From: Triatoma infestans
Taxonomy: Eukaryota; Arthropoda; Insecta; Hemiptera; Reduviidae
Assembly: GCA_011037195.1 (NCBI GenBank)
Contig: JAAEAF010003567.1
Location: 90,595 to 154,594 of the forward strand
Length of the DNA stretch: 64,000 nt
Direction: 5' to 3'
Shown: piece by piece, positions 53,949 through 64,000 of the stretch
Numbering within the stretch: the first letter of the stretch is position 1
How the letters are laid out: each line of letters begins with the position of its first letter
The notes under the pieces: generated by a model
Seen by the model: only the letters and a program-made list of their open reading frames with translations
Database searches by the model: none
Told to the model about the DNA's origin: nothing
Position numbers and translations under genes: made by a program

Positions 53949-55449
53949 TACAGACGAATATTTTTAAGGAATGTTATATATTTGACTTTGTTTTTGTTTT
54001 TATTATTTTAAAGTTTCTTTTGCAGACACTTTTAATAAATCATTTTCACTTTGTTTGTTTTTCTATGTTTTATTTATTTATTTATAAACTATTGCTTACT
54101 AGTGCTTTTATTATTATTCTTTTCCTGTATAAAGGTTTTTATGTAGTTTCCGAATAAAAGATGAAACAATGGGTGATATGAATAAAAATCAGATATGTCC
54201 TCAAAGCTTAACAATTTGGCGTATGTAATCCAACTGGTAAGGAAAAAAAAAAATCTAATCAGGCGCTGAATTCAGGAGAATGTTTAGCAAATTTCAGAAG
54301 AATAAAATAAAATTAATGCTACTGGACTAAATATTTAGAGTCGCGTCTTTTTGAGTAAAAGAGGTGAAATAATATAGAAGTATATGCATAAATATACAAG
54401 AAAATATATAAGTACAATGAAATAATATATAAGTTAATAAAAACTTTCCAAATGTTGTAAAACGTATATGCTCAAGTTGCTGTTATTTGTTTGTTTTTAC
54501 ATTTATACTCTAGGTAGTTGACTTGAAATTCTATAGTTTACGCCCAACACCGAGTATGTTAATTCCTACTTTTAACAACAGATCGCACGTCACTTCACTA
54601 AAATAGTGGTATATATAGATTTAATAAAAAGAATACATAAAGTTGTTAATCTTTTTTATTTTATCATGTAATATATAATTACTTAAGTAATGGAAATTAC
54701 TTTTCTTCTAACAAAGCAATTTTGGGCAATGTTTTTTATAAGGAAACATTCGTGAAACTTACAATTAAGCTTAAGATTTAATTGATAGCCTTAACATAAA
54801 GCTAAGAGAATTTTTATTCAGAATTGAATATTTATTCCATTATCTATACCATTCTTTTACTGTTACTTTGATTCAAAAGGTTTTATTCTTCATTTCACCC
54901 TTCATTACAAGTGATAGTAAAATTGGCTTAAGGACCTAAAGTTAGTAGCAGGAATGGTTTTAAAGACTCGAGGTTCACAACGTGGAAGCAGCCTCAGTTT
55001 AATCACGATATCCTTTAACAAAAATTATTGTCTAACAGTTGTCAGCCTCAAGCGTTTAATCTCTAATTTCATAGATTTGATAAGTCGTTTTCTCGAAAAG
55101 TTAACAAATCATCAAGCATAAAAAGTAGTTAATGTGACAAAAAAAAAACAAAACATAAATGTATACAACAAGCAACGATACATTTATATGTCTTCAAAAT
55201 TTTGAATACTTCCAAAATGTATTTTGAAAATTCTAATTCGCTAAATTTATATTATATTTATAAAATGATTAGTCAACCGTCATTTGACCACTACTCCTGA
55301 TTGGCAGTTGGATTCAACCGCCCTTAAATAGGTATTACTTTACAATAAAATAAATAACATACTAGATATTCTCCTAAAAAAAATTCAGAAGCAAAAAGCG
55401 TATCTTATTTGGATTCATCGTTCAAAATTGGTGTAATTATGTAACATTC
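53949..55449. other. intergenic DNA downstream of ARMT1, no recognised feature
   Basis: 1.5 kb, AT-rich; no ORF or repeat that I can support. Confidence 0.4.
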
Positions 55450-55700
55450 ACTAGGTTAGATAGATAGATACTTTATTCGTACAGCACCAAAGGTACAGAA
55501 CAGTGTCAAAAAAAGAAAAAGTTTCAATCATTTACAGAGGTACTCGTTTTTCACGGTTAGATAGAATGAGTGTTAAGTTTTCTCTTAAACTGTTTCTAAA
55601 ATAACAAGTTGGGATTATTTCATATATTGGGAGCGCATTTTGTCGTGAAAACGATAAATTAAATAAATCTTGTGAAAGTCACAATATTTATACATACTAC
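55450..55700 (-). pseudogene. 3' end of a non-LTR retrotransposon (LINE)
   Basis: Minus strand encodes a C-terminus RQNALPIYEIIPTCYFRNS, LRENLTLILSNREKRVPL ending at a stop, followed by a short 3' UTR and a TATCTATC tail at 55457-55470. Such hydrophobic C-termini occur in CR1/RTE-like LINEs; exact clade not certain. Confidence 0.55.
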
Positions 55701-55779
55701 AATTATTCAAATATTATAAATTTTCTTCCATCTAGGAATTTCCTATAATCGTTTAGATATCTTTAGAATTATACATAAT

Positions 55780-55995
55780 AAGGCAGAATTAGTCCCGTGA
55801 TAGCGAACATGCCGGAGTAGAATGCGTAGGTCTCGCGTTCAAGTTCAGGCAACGCTGTCTTTAGATGTTCTAAAGGAGCTTCTACATCAGCTCCCTATCT
55901 GATAGTGGATATTGCCACTTTTTGGAGGCTTTGTCAGTGAGAAGGCTTCGGGCACCAAACCCTTTAGAAATTGACCGTTTAGGCGCTCCCCCCCC
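55780..55995 (+). repeat. diverged SINE, probably family S1
   Basis: Starts with a tRNA-like head with a B-box-like GCGTTCAAGTTC, then AGGAGCTTCTACATCAGCTC and GTGAGAAGGCTTCGGGCACC. These match the S1 body in order but with many changes. Confidence 0.5.
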
Positions 55996-56548
55996 AAACA
56001 AATATAATGTCAGGGCACCGTACATTTTACTTGCTGATTCATGATTGTTCTTGTTTTTCAAGTAAAAATGGCATACATTCCCCAAAGAATTTTGCATGCA
56101 TCCATCAAACAAAATACCGAAATTAATATTTTTTGTTCTTTACTACTTTTCAAATTACAAAAATTCTTTACTACTCTACAAAAGTTTGTTCAAAATTTTG
56201 GAGGATTGTCAATGAACAGCTGTTCCACTCTTGTAAACATTGATTACATTGATCAGATTTACTTGATCCATTCATACATAAGAGGTTGTAAATATCTCAG
56301 TAAATATAAATAAAAAAAATCTGGTGTGAAACACTTTCTCTTACTCCAATTTAAATAGTCAGCAATTTTTCGAACTGATGATTCAATATGTGGACTGCAC
56401 GACATACATTAAAAAAAATGAAGGACAATGTAATTAATAGCTACAAACTTCCAGGTTAAAGAAATGTTTTTTGAACTAAATATTATGAATCCCTTTGAGA
56501 AATTTTTATGGGTGTTTAACAACAAATTTATTTTATCCCACTAGTATA

Positions 56549-56575
56549 AATAGCCATATACAAAATGGCTATTTA
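56549..56575. repeat. short hairpin
   Basis: AAATAGCCAT and its complement ATGGCTATTT separate a 7-base loop; directly next to the foldback element at 56576. Confidence 0.6.
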
Positions 56576-56957
56576 GAAATAACTTGATTTTTTTGGATTT
56601 TTTTATAAAAATTTTTTGGTAATTTATAACATACCTACGGAGGAAAAATTGATAAAAAAATTCTAAACTAGATTTTTAATAGAAATAATTAGCCAATCAC
56701 AGTGTATAAGTGAAAGTGTCAAATGTGGGCTTGGACAACATAATAATTAGAAATTTCTGATTGGTCTAAATTACACGCCCACATTTGACACCTTTACTTC
56801 TACATTGTGATTGGTTATTTATTTATAGCTACTTATTTCTATGAAATAATCTAGTTCAGAATTTTTGTACTAATTTTCCCTACGTAGGTGTTTTATAAAT
56901 TATCAAATTGTGCAATAAAAATCTTTAATGAAAATATTTAAAAAATCAAGTTATTTC
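56576..56957. mobile_element. 382-bp foldback MITE with TA flanks
   Basis: Nearly the whole element is an inverted repeat: ends GAAATAACTTGATTTTTT / AAAAAATCAAGTTATTTC, centre AGTGTCAAATGTGGGC / GCCCACATTTGACACC. TA lies directly outside both ends, consistent with a Tc1/mariner-mobilised MITE. Confidence 0.75.
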
Positions 56958-57059
56958 TAAGATAATATTAATTTACTGTTATATATTGTCGGAAATTTCA
57001 TTCCGTGATTGGAAATATAGGCAAAAAAGAATTAGGCAGAAATGCAAAATCGACCGCCA

Positions 57060-57600
57060 TTTTTTATTTTGCCGTACATCTCTAATCTAATCTAGAAACT
57101 CGGGGCCTCCAAATAGAGGTTTAGCACTTAGACCTCAACTGGGGCCATTGTGCATCCTGTCTCATCAGCCTGTATAATTAAAAAACGCTAGGGCTGAGGC
57201 GGGTGGAATTTTTGATCCCGCTTTCGGCTCCAAATTATGGACGCCAAATTTCAGGAATCGCCTGCGAGAATAGTACACGCCCTCTCCAAGAAGATGAAGC
57301 GGTGTCTCATCCTTTTGTTCATATTTCCTGCAAAATGTGTCCACAGAGAGACCCATATTATGCAGATGTTTCCGTAGAAGACAATTCCCTGTAACTAGGG
57401 CAGTAATCCTCCTTAGCTCCACTTTGTTTCTGCGAGGAGATAGTTTCTGAGCGTCTTTGAGGGGCCCTCCAGGAAAATCTTAGAGTGCCTCAGTCCCGCA
57501 ATATGTTTCCAATATAATGTGTGTTTACGAGTTAGCCATTTTTTAATGGCCCCACAAGCAGTTCTGTTCGAGAAAGGCTCAGGAATATATAACGCTTCTA
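57060..57600 (-). pseudogene. R1/I-type LINE fragment, ORF2 C-terminus
   Basis: Minus strand reads LYWKHIAGLRHSKIFLEGPL, RITALVTGNCLLRKHLHNMG and QKDETPLHLLGEGVYYSRRR with a stop at 57165-57167. This is the post-RNase-H region with a degenerate CxxC-H-C motif, where the usual Cys residues are partly replaced. A 3' UTR follows, ending in TTAGATTAGATTAG (minus strand). Truncated 5' end near 57600. Confidence 0.7.
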
Positions 57601-57654
57601 ATTTCTATAATTTATTTGTTTAATTGCTTTATTAATTAGTTCGAATCTTTATTT

Positions 57655-57775
57655 ACTTTCTCTTACTCCCAGTAAGAGCAAGTATTAGGATGGTGTCAAA
57701 TTTTCGATATCGAGTTTTCACCGGAAATATCCGTTTTGAGGTCCCCTGAGTCAAAAAAAGTGGTTTTTAGAAAAT
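57655..57775 (+). repeat. dispersed repeat family C
   Basis: TTACTTTCTCTTACTCCCAG, then TTTTCGATATCGAGTTTTCA and GAGGTCCCC; flows directly into family D sequence. Confidence 0.6.
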
Positions 57776-58515
57776 GGTCTGTATGTGTATATATATATAT
57801 ATGTGAACAGCATAGCTCAAAAACGAAAAACCGTAGAAAGTTGAAACTTGATATTCCGTTGAAGTATCACCATGGCATCTGACTGTGGGACATCTGTCAA
57901 AATTCCTCAACCGGAAGTACCACTTTACTTGTTTTTTTTTATTTATTTTTTTGCGTTTTTCTCAAAAATAGCTCCGACGATTTTCTTCAAACTTTATATA
58001 TCAACTACACCAACAAAGAGCTTCAACTTTTATTTGAAATTCTTGGAAAATTCATTTAAGGGCAGTTATGGAGGAGGGTTGTGGTTAGGTTTTCATCTAA
58101 AGTGCTATTTCAGTTTATTAAACAATTCTATCATCTAAATAAGGTTAATTAGAATTGAATATGTTGTTTCAAAAAAATCGGATAACCGGAAGTGCGTTTA
58201 CATTACCACTTTTACTCAATGATTTTTTTCACTTTTTCGCGATTTTCTGAAACGTGACTCCGATGATTTTCTTGAAACTTCTTATATAAACTAAACTTAC
58301 AAAGATCTACAACTTTTCTTTAAAACATTTCTCTGGGAAAATTCATTTAAGGGCAATTTTGGAGGAGGGGTAGAGTTATGTTTTTCTCTAAAGTGCTATC
58401 ATAGTTTATTCTATCATCCAAACAAAATTAATTAGAAATAAATAGAGGCCAAAATTCCGAGTTTCAAGAAAATTAGTAAACCGGAAATGCGCTTTTACTG
58501 GACAGTTTTTTCAGT
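57776..58515 (+). repeat. family D tandem array, about 290-bp units
   Basis: Two units and a partial third. Each has an ACCGGAA(G/A)T block, a CGATGATTTTCTT-like block and GAAAATTCATTTAAGGGCA, GGAGGAGGG, then AAGTGCTAT. Another copy is at 60999-61250. Confidence 0.6.
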
Positions 58516-58689
58516 TAAATTTGGTACGCAAGCTATAAAATTTGTCAATTATAATTTTGAGAACTGGAGTAAGGGAAGTTGTGTGAGTGTTTCACACCAG
58601 ATTTTTTATTTTGCTGAAAGAAACTATATTTTGATTGAATTAGCTCGTGAGGAGATTTGCGTCTTTATAATATATACTCTTTCAATAGT

Positions 58690-58875
58690 GTATTAACTGA
58701 ATTTGCTCTGTGCAAGTCTGTTGACAAAATTTTGACAAAACATCCTGAATATAACCCAAGAAAGTTCGATGGGCGAACGTCCGAAACCGATCGATGACCA
58801 CCAAAAGAAGCAGGCTATCACGAAAATATCTCTGACGCTTTCCAGCTCAGCGGAACGAACTACAACATCTGAGAT
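58690..58875 (+). mobile_element. hammerhead family A, half element with interrupted core
   Basis: AATTTGCTCTGTGCAAGTCT, CATCCTGA, about 20 extra bases, then GATGGGCGAACGTCCGAAAC and GATCGATGACC. The insertion splits the core, so it should be inactive. The element's distal part (GCTTTCCAGCTCAGCGGAAC) abuts a Jockey fragment. Confidence 0.65.
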
Positions 58876-59465
58876 AAGTAATTTTATAAGCATGGTTCTC
58901 GACCGGAGGCTTAACTTTGCTAACCATATAAGGAACAGAATGAACTGAGGAAAGGCAGCCATATAGAGCTTTTGCACTATAAAACAGTAGTTAGACCAAT
59001 GATACTACATGCCTCCCTTGTCTACATGTCCCTCCTGGCACGTCGATCCAGTTTCACCTCGCTGCAGGTGATGCATAATAAGTTCCTCAGTTTAGTAACT
59101 TCATCACCCAGGAATACCCGAATCCTAGACTTGCACGTTTCTAGGAACATCGACTATGTTCAAGAATATATCAGGGTCGCCACAGAGAAGGTTTTTGACA
59201 GGTGCAATTTAAGTACTAATCAATTTTGCACAGTGATAGGGGACTATGACTTGGGGGATTGTACTCAGGCACAGGAGACTGAGGAGTGCTCTACTATAAA
59301 GAATCGACCGCACATAGCTTGGGTTTTTTAAAATGTTTCCCAAATCATTTGTATATTAGACTTTAAACAATTGTATATACGTATTTACCTTTAGGAGGTT
59401 ATAGCTGCTAAGGCTGACACTCCTGGAGTTTTAGTAAATTTACATGATTATAAATAAAGCATTTA
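58876..59465 (+). pseudogene. Jockey-clade LINE 3' end
   Basis: VLDRRLNFANHIRNRMN (about 58890-58945), then 58972-59331 with YKTVVRPMILHAS, LQVMHNKFLSLVTSSPR and LDLHVSRNIDYVQEY, the C-terminal region of Jockey ORF2. 3' UTR with AATAAA near 59453 and a TTTATCTATTTATAAG end. Different segment from the 51-kb copy. Confidence 0.75.
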
Positions 59466-60270
59466 TCTATTTATAAGTAATTTTGCGACAGGAAAATTAG
59501 ATCATTTAATAGAAAAAAATTAACAAGTAAAAGTAAAGATTGTAGATGATAAAAGAATAAACGAAAATTGCCAGAACTAATATTACTGTGTGTTGCTAAT
59601 AAATTTGCTGGTGATATTATGTACTTCAATATATTACCATTTAAAAATGCACCCTAATTTGCTCCCCACTATAACAGTTTACTACTGCGAACTGCTTTCC
59701 AACTACTTTTATGCTGCCGTCCATGTGTTGCACTCAAACGGCACTATATCATTCTTCTAACTTAGGGGAGAAGTGTTTCACTGTCTCTTTAAAATTGGTT
59801 CATAGTATGAATGGGTTGGAGTAAAAAAAGAAAAAAAAGACGTATGAAGTTCACGACTTTATCGTACAAGAAAGATTCACTCTCCCTTAGCTATTCGCTA
59901 GGCCTAATACTTACCCTATCTACTGTTTAAACTGTTCCTCTCTTCGTCTATCTTCTTCTTTTCTTTCGTAAATCGTACCCCTACTGGTCGCCCTTCTACT
60001 AAAATCTCATATCATAAGTCAGTTCATAATTCGTATAGCTATGTTTCAATTTTACGCCTAAAGTAGTAAGTAAAAAGAAACTTATAGGTTCCCCTCATAA
60101 CTAAAGGCGTTACTGTAAATCATTTAATTTAAATTACCAACAACTTGTTCCACTTAAAATATCATCTAATTTTTTTTCTCCTTATATATTGTTAATTCTA
60201 TTTTTGGCAATTGATAAAAGGAAATCTCAATATTAATTAAAAATATCTTCCAAAAATTTTAAAAAGCAAA
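59466..60270. other. intergenic DNA, no recognised feature
   Basis: AT-rich with C/T-rich patches at 59930-60000; nothing supported. Confidence 0.35.
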
Positions 60271-60274
60271 ACTG

Positions 60275-60510
60275 TTAGGGCGATCCATAAAGGATCAGTT
60301 GGCGATATATTAGGGGACGTATGGTAAACACGCCGCAGTTCCATCAACGTTTAGTTTTGACCTTCGCTATGTAGGTGCGCTATGAACTGTAATTTCCCAT
60401 TTTTTCTCACGATTCTGGGTCAACACAGACTTTGCCCTCACGGGAATCGAACCCTGCATTCTTGCACCGAAGGCGAAGGCGCTAGCCACTAGATCAACGC
60501 ATGAGGACAA
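60275..60510 (-). repeat. second tRNA-derived SINE family (S2)
   Basis: Minus strand: TCCTCATGCGTTGATCTAGT, GGCTAGCGCC, then a perfect B box GGTTCGATTCC and a non-tRNA body (GTGTTGACCCAGAATCGTG) to about 60280. Only copy in the window. Not a functional tRNA: poor acceptor-stem pairing and an attached body. Confidence 0.65.
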
Positions 60511-60524
60511 CTGCTCTTAGAAAA

Positions 60525-60657
60525 AGTATTTTTACTTTCATTAACTGCTGTTAGAGGAAGTATTTTTACTTTCACTAACTGCTGTTAAAGGAAGTATTGT
60601 AATCGTGTCAAATTTTCGATATCGATTTTCACCGGAAATGTTTTGAGGTCATCCGAG
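60525..60657 (+). repeat. dispersed repeat family C, copy split from family D by an LTR
   Basis: Contains a short duplicated CTGTTAGAGGAAGTATTTTT unit, then TTTTCGATATCGATTTTCAC and TTTTGAGGTCATCCGAGTC. Confidence 0.6.
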
Positions 60658-60661
60658 TCCA

Positions 60662-60994
60662 TGTAATAGGATCCGAAGAGAGGGATCTAAAGCAGAGAGA
60701 GAGAGACACACAAAATTGAGAGTCTCATTCGCTAATTAGGCCAGACTAGAGTGGGAGACTCTGTTTAAATACAGCTGCGCTAGCCCTACAGGGGTCCGTC
60801 TTTCAACAGTTTATACAGCAGTTACAACGCGTCAGCAACCAACCACTACCCTTTTCTTCACCCACTCTAAAACTCTCGCTACCAATTTCTATATTCGAGT
60901 AAAGTCCTGGCAGTTTGTGTTACTTTCTCATTATGCTGTGTTCAAGTATCATTTCCAGTTTATTTATCTTTCAAAACCAATTCTCTCCTTCTCA
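60662..60994. mobile_element. probable solo LTR (333 bp) with 4-bp target duplication
   Basis: Starts TGTAATAGGATCC and is flanked by TCCA at 60658-60661 and 60995-60998. It interrupts a family C/D repeat that resumes at 61005. Contains TTTAAATA (about 60767) as a possible TATA box. The expected CA end is not clear, so the right border may be off by a few bases. Confidence 0.45.
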
Positions 60995-60998
60995 TATC

Positions 60999-61250
60999 CA
61001 TCATAAATATGTTGCCAAAATTCTGAGTTTGAAGAAAATCGGTTGACCGGAAATGCATTTTTATTAAAGTTATTTCAGTTCCCTGCAATTTTCTCTATAA
61101 AAACACCGATTGATTCCATTCAGTTTGATATATTAGCCTGTAAATTTGAATATGTAGATTTATAACTTCTGTTTGAAACTTTTGTCTGAGAAAGTTCATT
61201 TGAAGTAGTTTTGGGGTGGGAAGAGGCTATTTTATCTACTTTATTTAGCC
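60999..61250 (+). repeat. dispersed repeat family D
   Basis: GTTGCCAAAATTCTGAGTTT, TGACCGGAAATGCATTTTT, AAAGTTCATTTGAAGTAGTT; matches the 58-kb array. Confidence 0.55.
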
Positions 61251-61693
61251 TTTTTTTGGCTTTTGCAACCGATCTTCTCCATGGTGGGGTCAACTATTAG
61301 AGCTTAAAACGGACTTTTCTAATGAATAATTCTGTTTAGAAGGGGAAGGGGGATGTTTAAATATCAAATTATATCGGACGAGAATAAATGTATTTAATAA
61401 AATTTTATGAAGGATTAATAAATAACAAACGTTGTTTTCAATAATTAAATAATATTTCTTATGTATATAATTATAAGTCAGAACGCTAAAATCTTAAGAG
61501 GAAATAATCAACTACAAAAATTTTCAGTAGATAAGAAATAATTGAATAAACTCCACTCACCAAATTTTTACAAGTACTAATATACATTAATTTATCCTAG
61601 TTCCTACAATTGTAAGGGCCCACAAATAAAAAAATACACTTACATTTTCGCACGGTTGCAACCTTTTATCGTAAGTCTTAATTAGCACACTAT

Positions 61694-62046
61694 TGTAAGG
61701 GTGTTGTAAGGAGATGTTGGTTGTTGATGATGATAGATAAACACCTTAAGATTGGTTTAAGATATATAATTGATATATGTATATATATATATAACTGACT
61801 GCCAGGGACTTTACACTTTAGAATTTAGAACTGAACTGAACTGACAGACTGACGTGGCTAACATGATATGTACGGAGTGTGAATCAACAGAATGATGTCT
61901 GATGTGTAAGACTGAATTGAACAGAATTGTCCTTGACTGTCTCTCTCTCATATATATATCCACTGGCCGAACCTCTCCTCTCTGTGCGAGAGGGACTGTT
62001 TCTCTCCGCTAGAGTGGATAAGTGGTGGGGGTTCACTACCCCTACA
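61694..62046. mobile_element. solo LTR (353 bp) with 4-bp target duplication
   Basis: Ends TGTAAGGGTG...ACCCCTACA, inverted-complementary as LTR ends are, flanked by CTAT at 61690-61693 and 62047-62050. Internal TATATATAACTG and CTCTCTCATATATATATCC could hold promoter or polyadenylation signals. Four-bp duplications fit Ty3/gypsy. Whether it belongs to the remnant at 62430-63400 is not known. Confidence 0.65.
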
Positions 62047-62429
62047 CTATTAATGACCAATTTCTATGTAAAACATGACAAAAACCTATTTTCAGCAGAA
62101 CTTACACAATAGCTTTAGGAAAAAATGAATGACTATGATAAATACAATTTACCTGATGGTATACTGCCAACTACTATTGATATCGCCACATTTCGAATGA
62201 GGGTTGTATCAAGTATGAAATTTCTTTAACCCCGGAAAGGGCGACTTGACGAAGATCCTCAACATCACTCCCACTTAATATCGACGCCAAGGAACCGTAC
62301 GCTGATAACAAGGCCGCTCTTGGTATAATAATCATTGTTTCGGAAGAAGGGTTTTTATTTTTCCCATTCTCTGGTGTTCCTCGGTTCCCAGATGATTCCT
62401 TTAGATAATTAGTGGGAACACTTCCTTAT

Positions 62430-63400
62430 TAACATTGGCGCGGCTATTTCAATTACACCTCCCAGCAACTTAAAGAGGCGTAACCCTAAAGATTTTAATT
62501 TATATGCGGTAAATGGTAGCACGATAAGAACATTTGGTGAGCTGACCACAGCATTAGACCTAGGGCTCAGGAGGACCTTCACTTAGTAGTAGCCGATGTA
62601 ACTAAACCTCTCATCGCAATGGATTTCAGTTTCTTTATGACCTCAAAGTTAGTAAACTTATTGATAGGAAGACTGGACTGACCTCTTCAGCAAAGCTTCA
62701 AGGCACAATACTCCTGTAATTTCTGTCCTCCCGGAAGATTAGAAATGTGAGATATCTTGTGGGATTTCCCAGACCTTTACCAATCAAGAATGTGATAAAG
62801 CTGCATATTGTAGAAACTACGGGCCACTCATATCTAGGAGAGCGGTTATACCACATCCGTTACTCGATATTTACTTAAGTCGAAGAAGAACGAAAAAACT
62901 CCGATTGATTGAACTGAAGAAGCTAACCAAGCTTTAGAGAAATGCAAGGAAAGTGTCGAATCGACACTTGGTCATCCCAACTGTATCACCTAGCTATCAT
63001 TGTCCTACCATGCTTCGAACCACTGTGAGGGAGTTGTATTGTAGTAGAAATAGGCTGATCATTGGGAACCTCTCAGATTCTTTTCCAAAGCGTTATCAGA
63101 ATCCAAGCGTAATTATTCAGCATACGATAAGGAGATTCTGGCAATTTATTCCGCTGTCAGTCATTTCAAGCAAGAAGAAGAATTTCGACAGTTCATGCGG
63201 CAGAAAGCAAGTTCGGCTTTCCCACTGAGAATTCGGTGGTAGAGGTACGTTGAGAGGGAGGAATACCAGATAGCTGACAAGTTGTCGAAGAATGAATAAA
63301 TCTCGTTAGCAAATGATCTGGAAGGGCTAGCCGAGGCGCAAAGAACCGATACGGAAGTCGAAGCATTCAAGGGATAATCAAAACTCTGGTTCCAGCACAT
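62430..63400 (+). pseudogene. Ty3/gypsy retrotransposon remnant (protease, RT start, RNase H pieces)
   Basis: Plus-strand frames carry a protease region (LYAVNGSTIRTFG, 62500-62540), a short piece upstream of RT (62730-62850), then RNase-H and downstream fragments (YSAYDKEILAIYSAVSHF-like, 63110-63170; ADKLSKNE, 63275-63300). The RT core is deleted and stops and shifts are frequent. Order and motifs fit insect gypsy elements. It has no capacity to encode a product. Confidence 0.7.
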
Positions 63401-64000
63401 CCACCTTCCCGAGAGTAATGAATCAATGTTCAGCGTAGATATATTCTAATCATAACCGTTATAGTAATCTATACTTTTACCTTGTTCTCCTATTTCTGAT
63501 TGCTTTACCAGGTCTCCTTAAGTCTATAAGAAGGACATTAACACTTTAAATTCCTTTCTTTTTTTTTTTGGATATATCGATTATTTTCGATAATGTTTGT
63601 TTATTATCACTTTTTCTATTTCTTATTAACAATGAATCTCAAAATAAACAATAATTCCTCTTATAGGAGTAAGAGAAAGTAAAAATAAGGGGAAAATTTG
63701 AACTTTTCATGTAGATGCGAGTAAATTTTCTTTTACATATTATTTGTAAGTACTCAATATGAATTAACGTTAAATTATGAAATATCAACTATTTAGGCAA
63801 TATGTTTCCTGGGACTTGCTCTCTTCGAAGCAGCATCACTAAGTGGTTAACCCTTTACATATGGTTGAAAAATAAATAATATATTGAGTTGTGTATAGGG
63901 TCAGGATCAATTAGTTGCTTACATCAAAAGGGAGGTGTTCCAATCTGTGCGGACCTTGAATTAGATAGTGGCTAGAACAGAGAGAGCTAGATATAGTGAA
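63400..64000. other. right edge, no recognised feature
   Basis: AT-rich to 63840, then mixed sequence to the edge; no ORF, repeat match or RNA gene seen. Confidence 0.35.

Noticed and set aside
60410..60510. tRNA gene on the minus strand
   Set aside because: B box is perfect but the acceptor stem does not pair well and a non-tRNA body follows; a SINE is the better reading.

Overview
The window is AT-rich animal nuclear DNA with short exons, GT-AG introns and a heavy load of decayed transposable elements. Jockey-, R1/I- and R2/R4-type LINEs, Ty3/gypsy remnants, mariner, hAT and PIF/Harbinger pieces and tRNA-derived SINEs together suggest an invertebrate, most likely an arthropod. The species cannot be named from the sequence alone.

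Six host genes were rebuilt exon by exon; apart from the DCPS C-terminus they close in frame. (1) DCPS (+, 456-5953), scavenger mRNA decapping enzyme, 5 recognisable exons. (2) UBE3D (+, 6789-7880), HECT-like E3 ligase, one coding exon. (3) An hnRNP U-like gene (-, 27401 to 8250), 18 coding exons: SAP, acidic region, SPRY, P-loop kinase-like domain, RGG/Gly-rich tail. (4) DRC8/EFCAB2 (+, 27721-31239), axonemal EF-hand protein, sharing a 319-bp intergenic promoter with gene 3. (5) ECH1 (-, 37692 to 31324), dienoyl-CoA isomerase with a C-terminal AKL peroxisomal signal, tail to tail with DRC8 (84 bp between stops). (6) ARMT1 (+, 42220-53943), DUF89 carboxyl methyltransferase/phosphatase, 7 coding exons. 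They serve unrelated housekeeping or ciliary functions and do not form a pathway. A 26-codon open tail at the left edge may be the end of a seventh gene. From 53.9 to 64 kb there is no host gene, only TE debris.

The most interesting signal is a dispersed set of palindromic (foldback) elements with hammerhead ribozyme motifs in their arms: CUGANGA core, short stem II, GAAA, a palindromic ACCGGU stem III and a GUC/AUC cleavage site. Two related families are present, A (stem II GGGC/GCCC, loop GAAC) and B (GGAU/AUCC, loop GAGA). Two copies have intact cores (25482-25519 + and 28654-28691 -). Both lie antisense to the host gene whose intron carries them, while every copy in sense orientation is broken. 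The design resembles the hammerhead-bearing terminal repeats of Penelope-like elements.

Other notable items are a decayed partial duplicate of an ECH1 exon, a piece of hnRNP U-like intron copied into a decayed transposase in the same intron, a perfect GC-rich hairpin at 39.9 kb, a splice acceptor 17 bp before the UBE3D start that could also end DCPS, two NAGNAG acceptors in the hnRNP U-like gene, and several small DNA transposons or LTRs with visible terminal repeats and target-site duplications.
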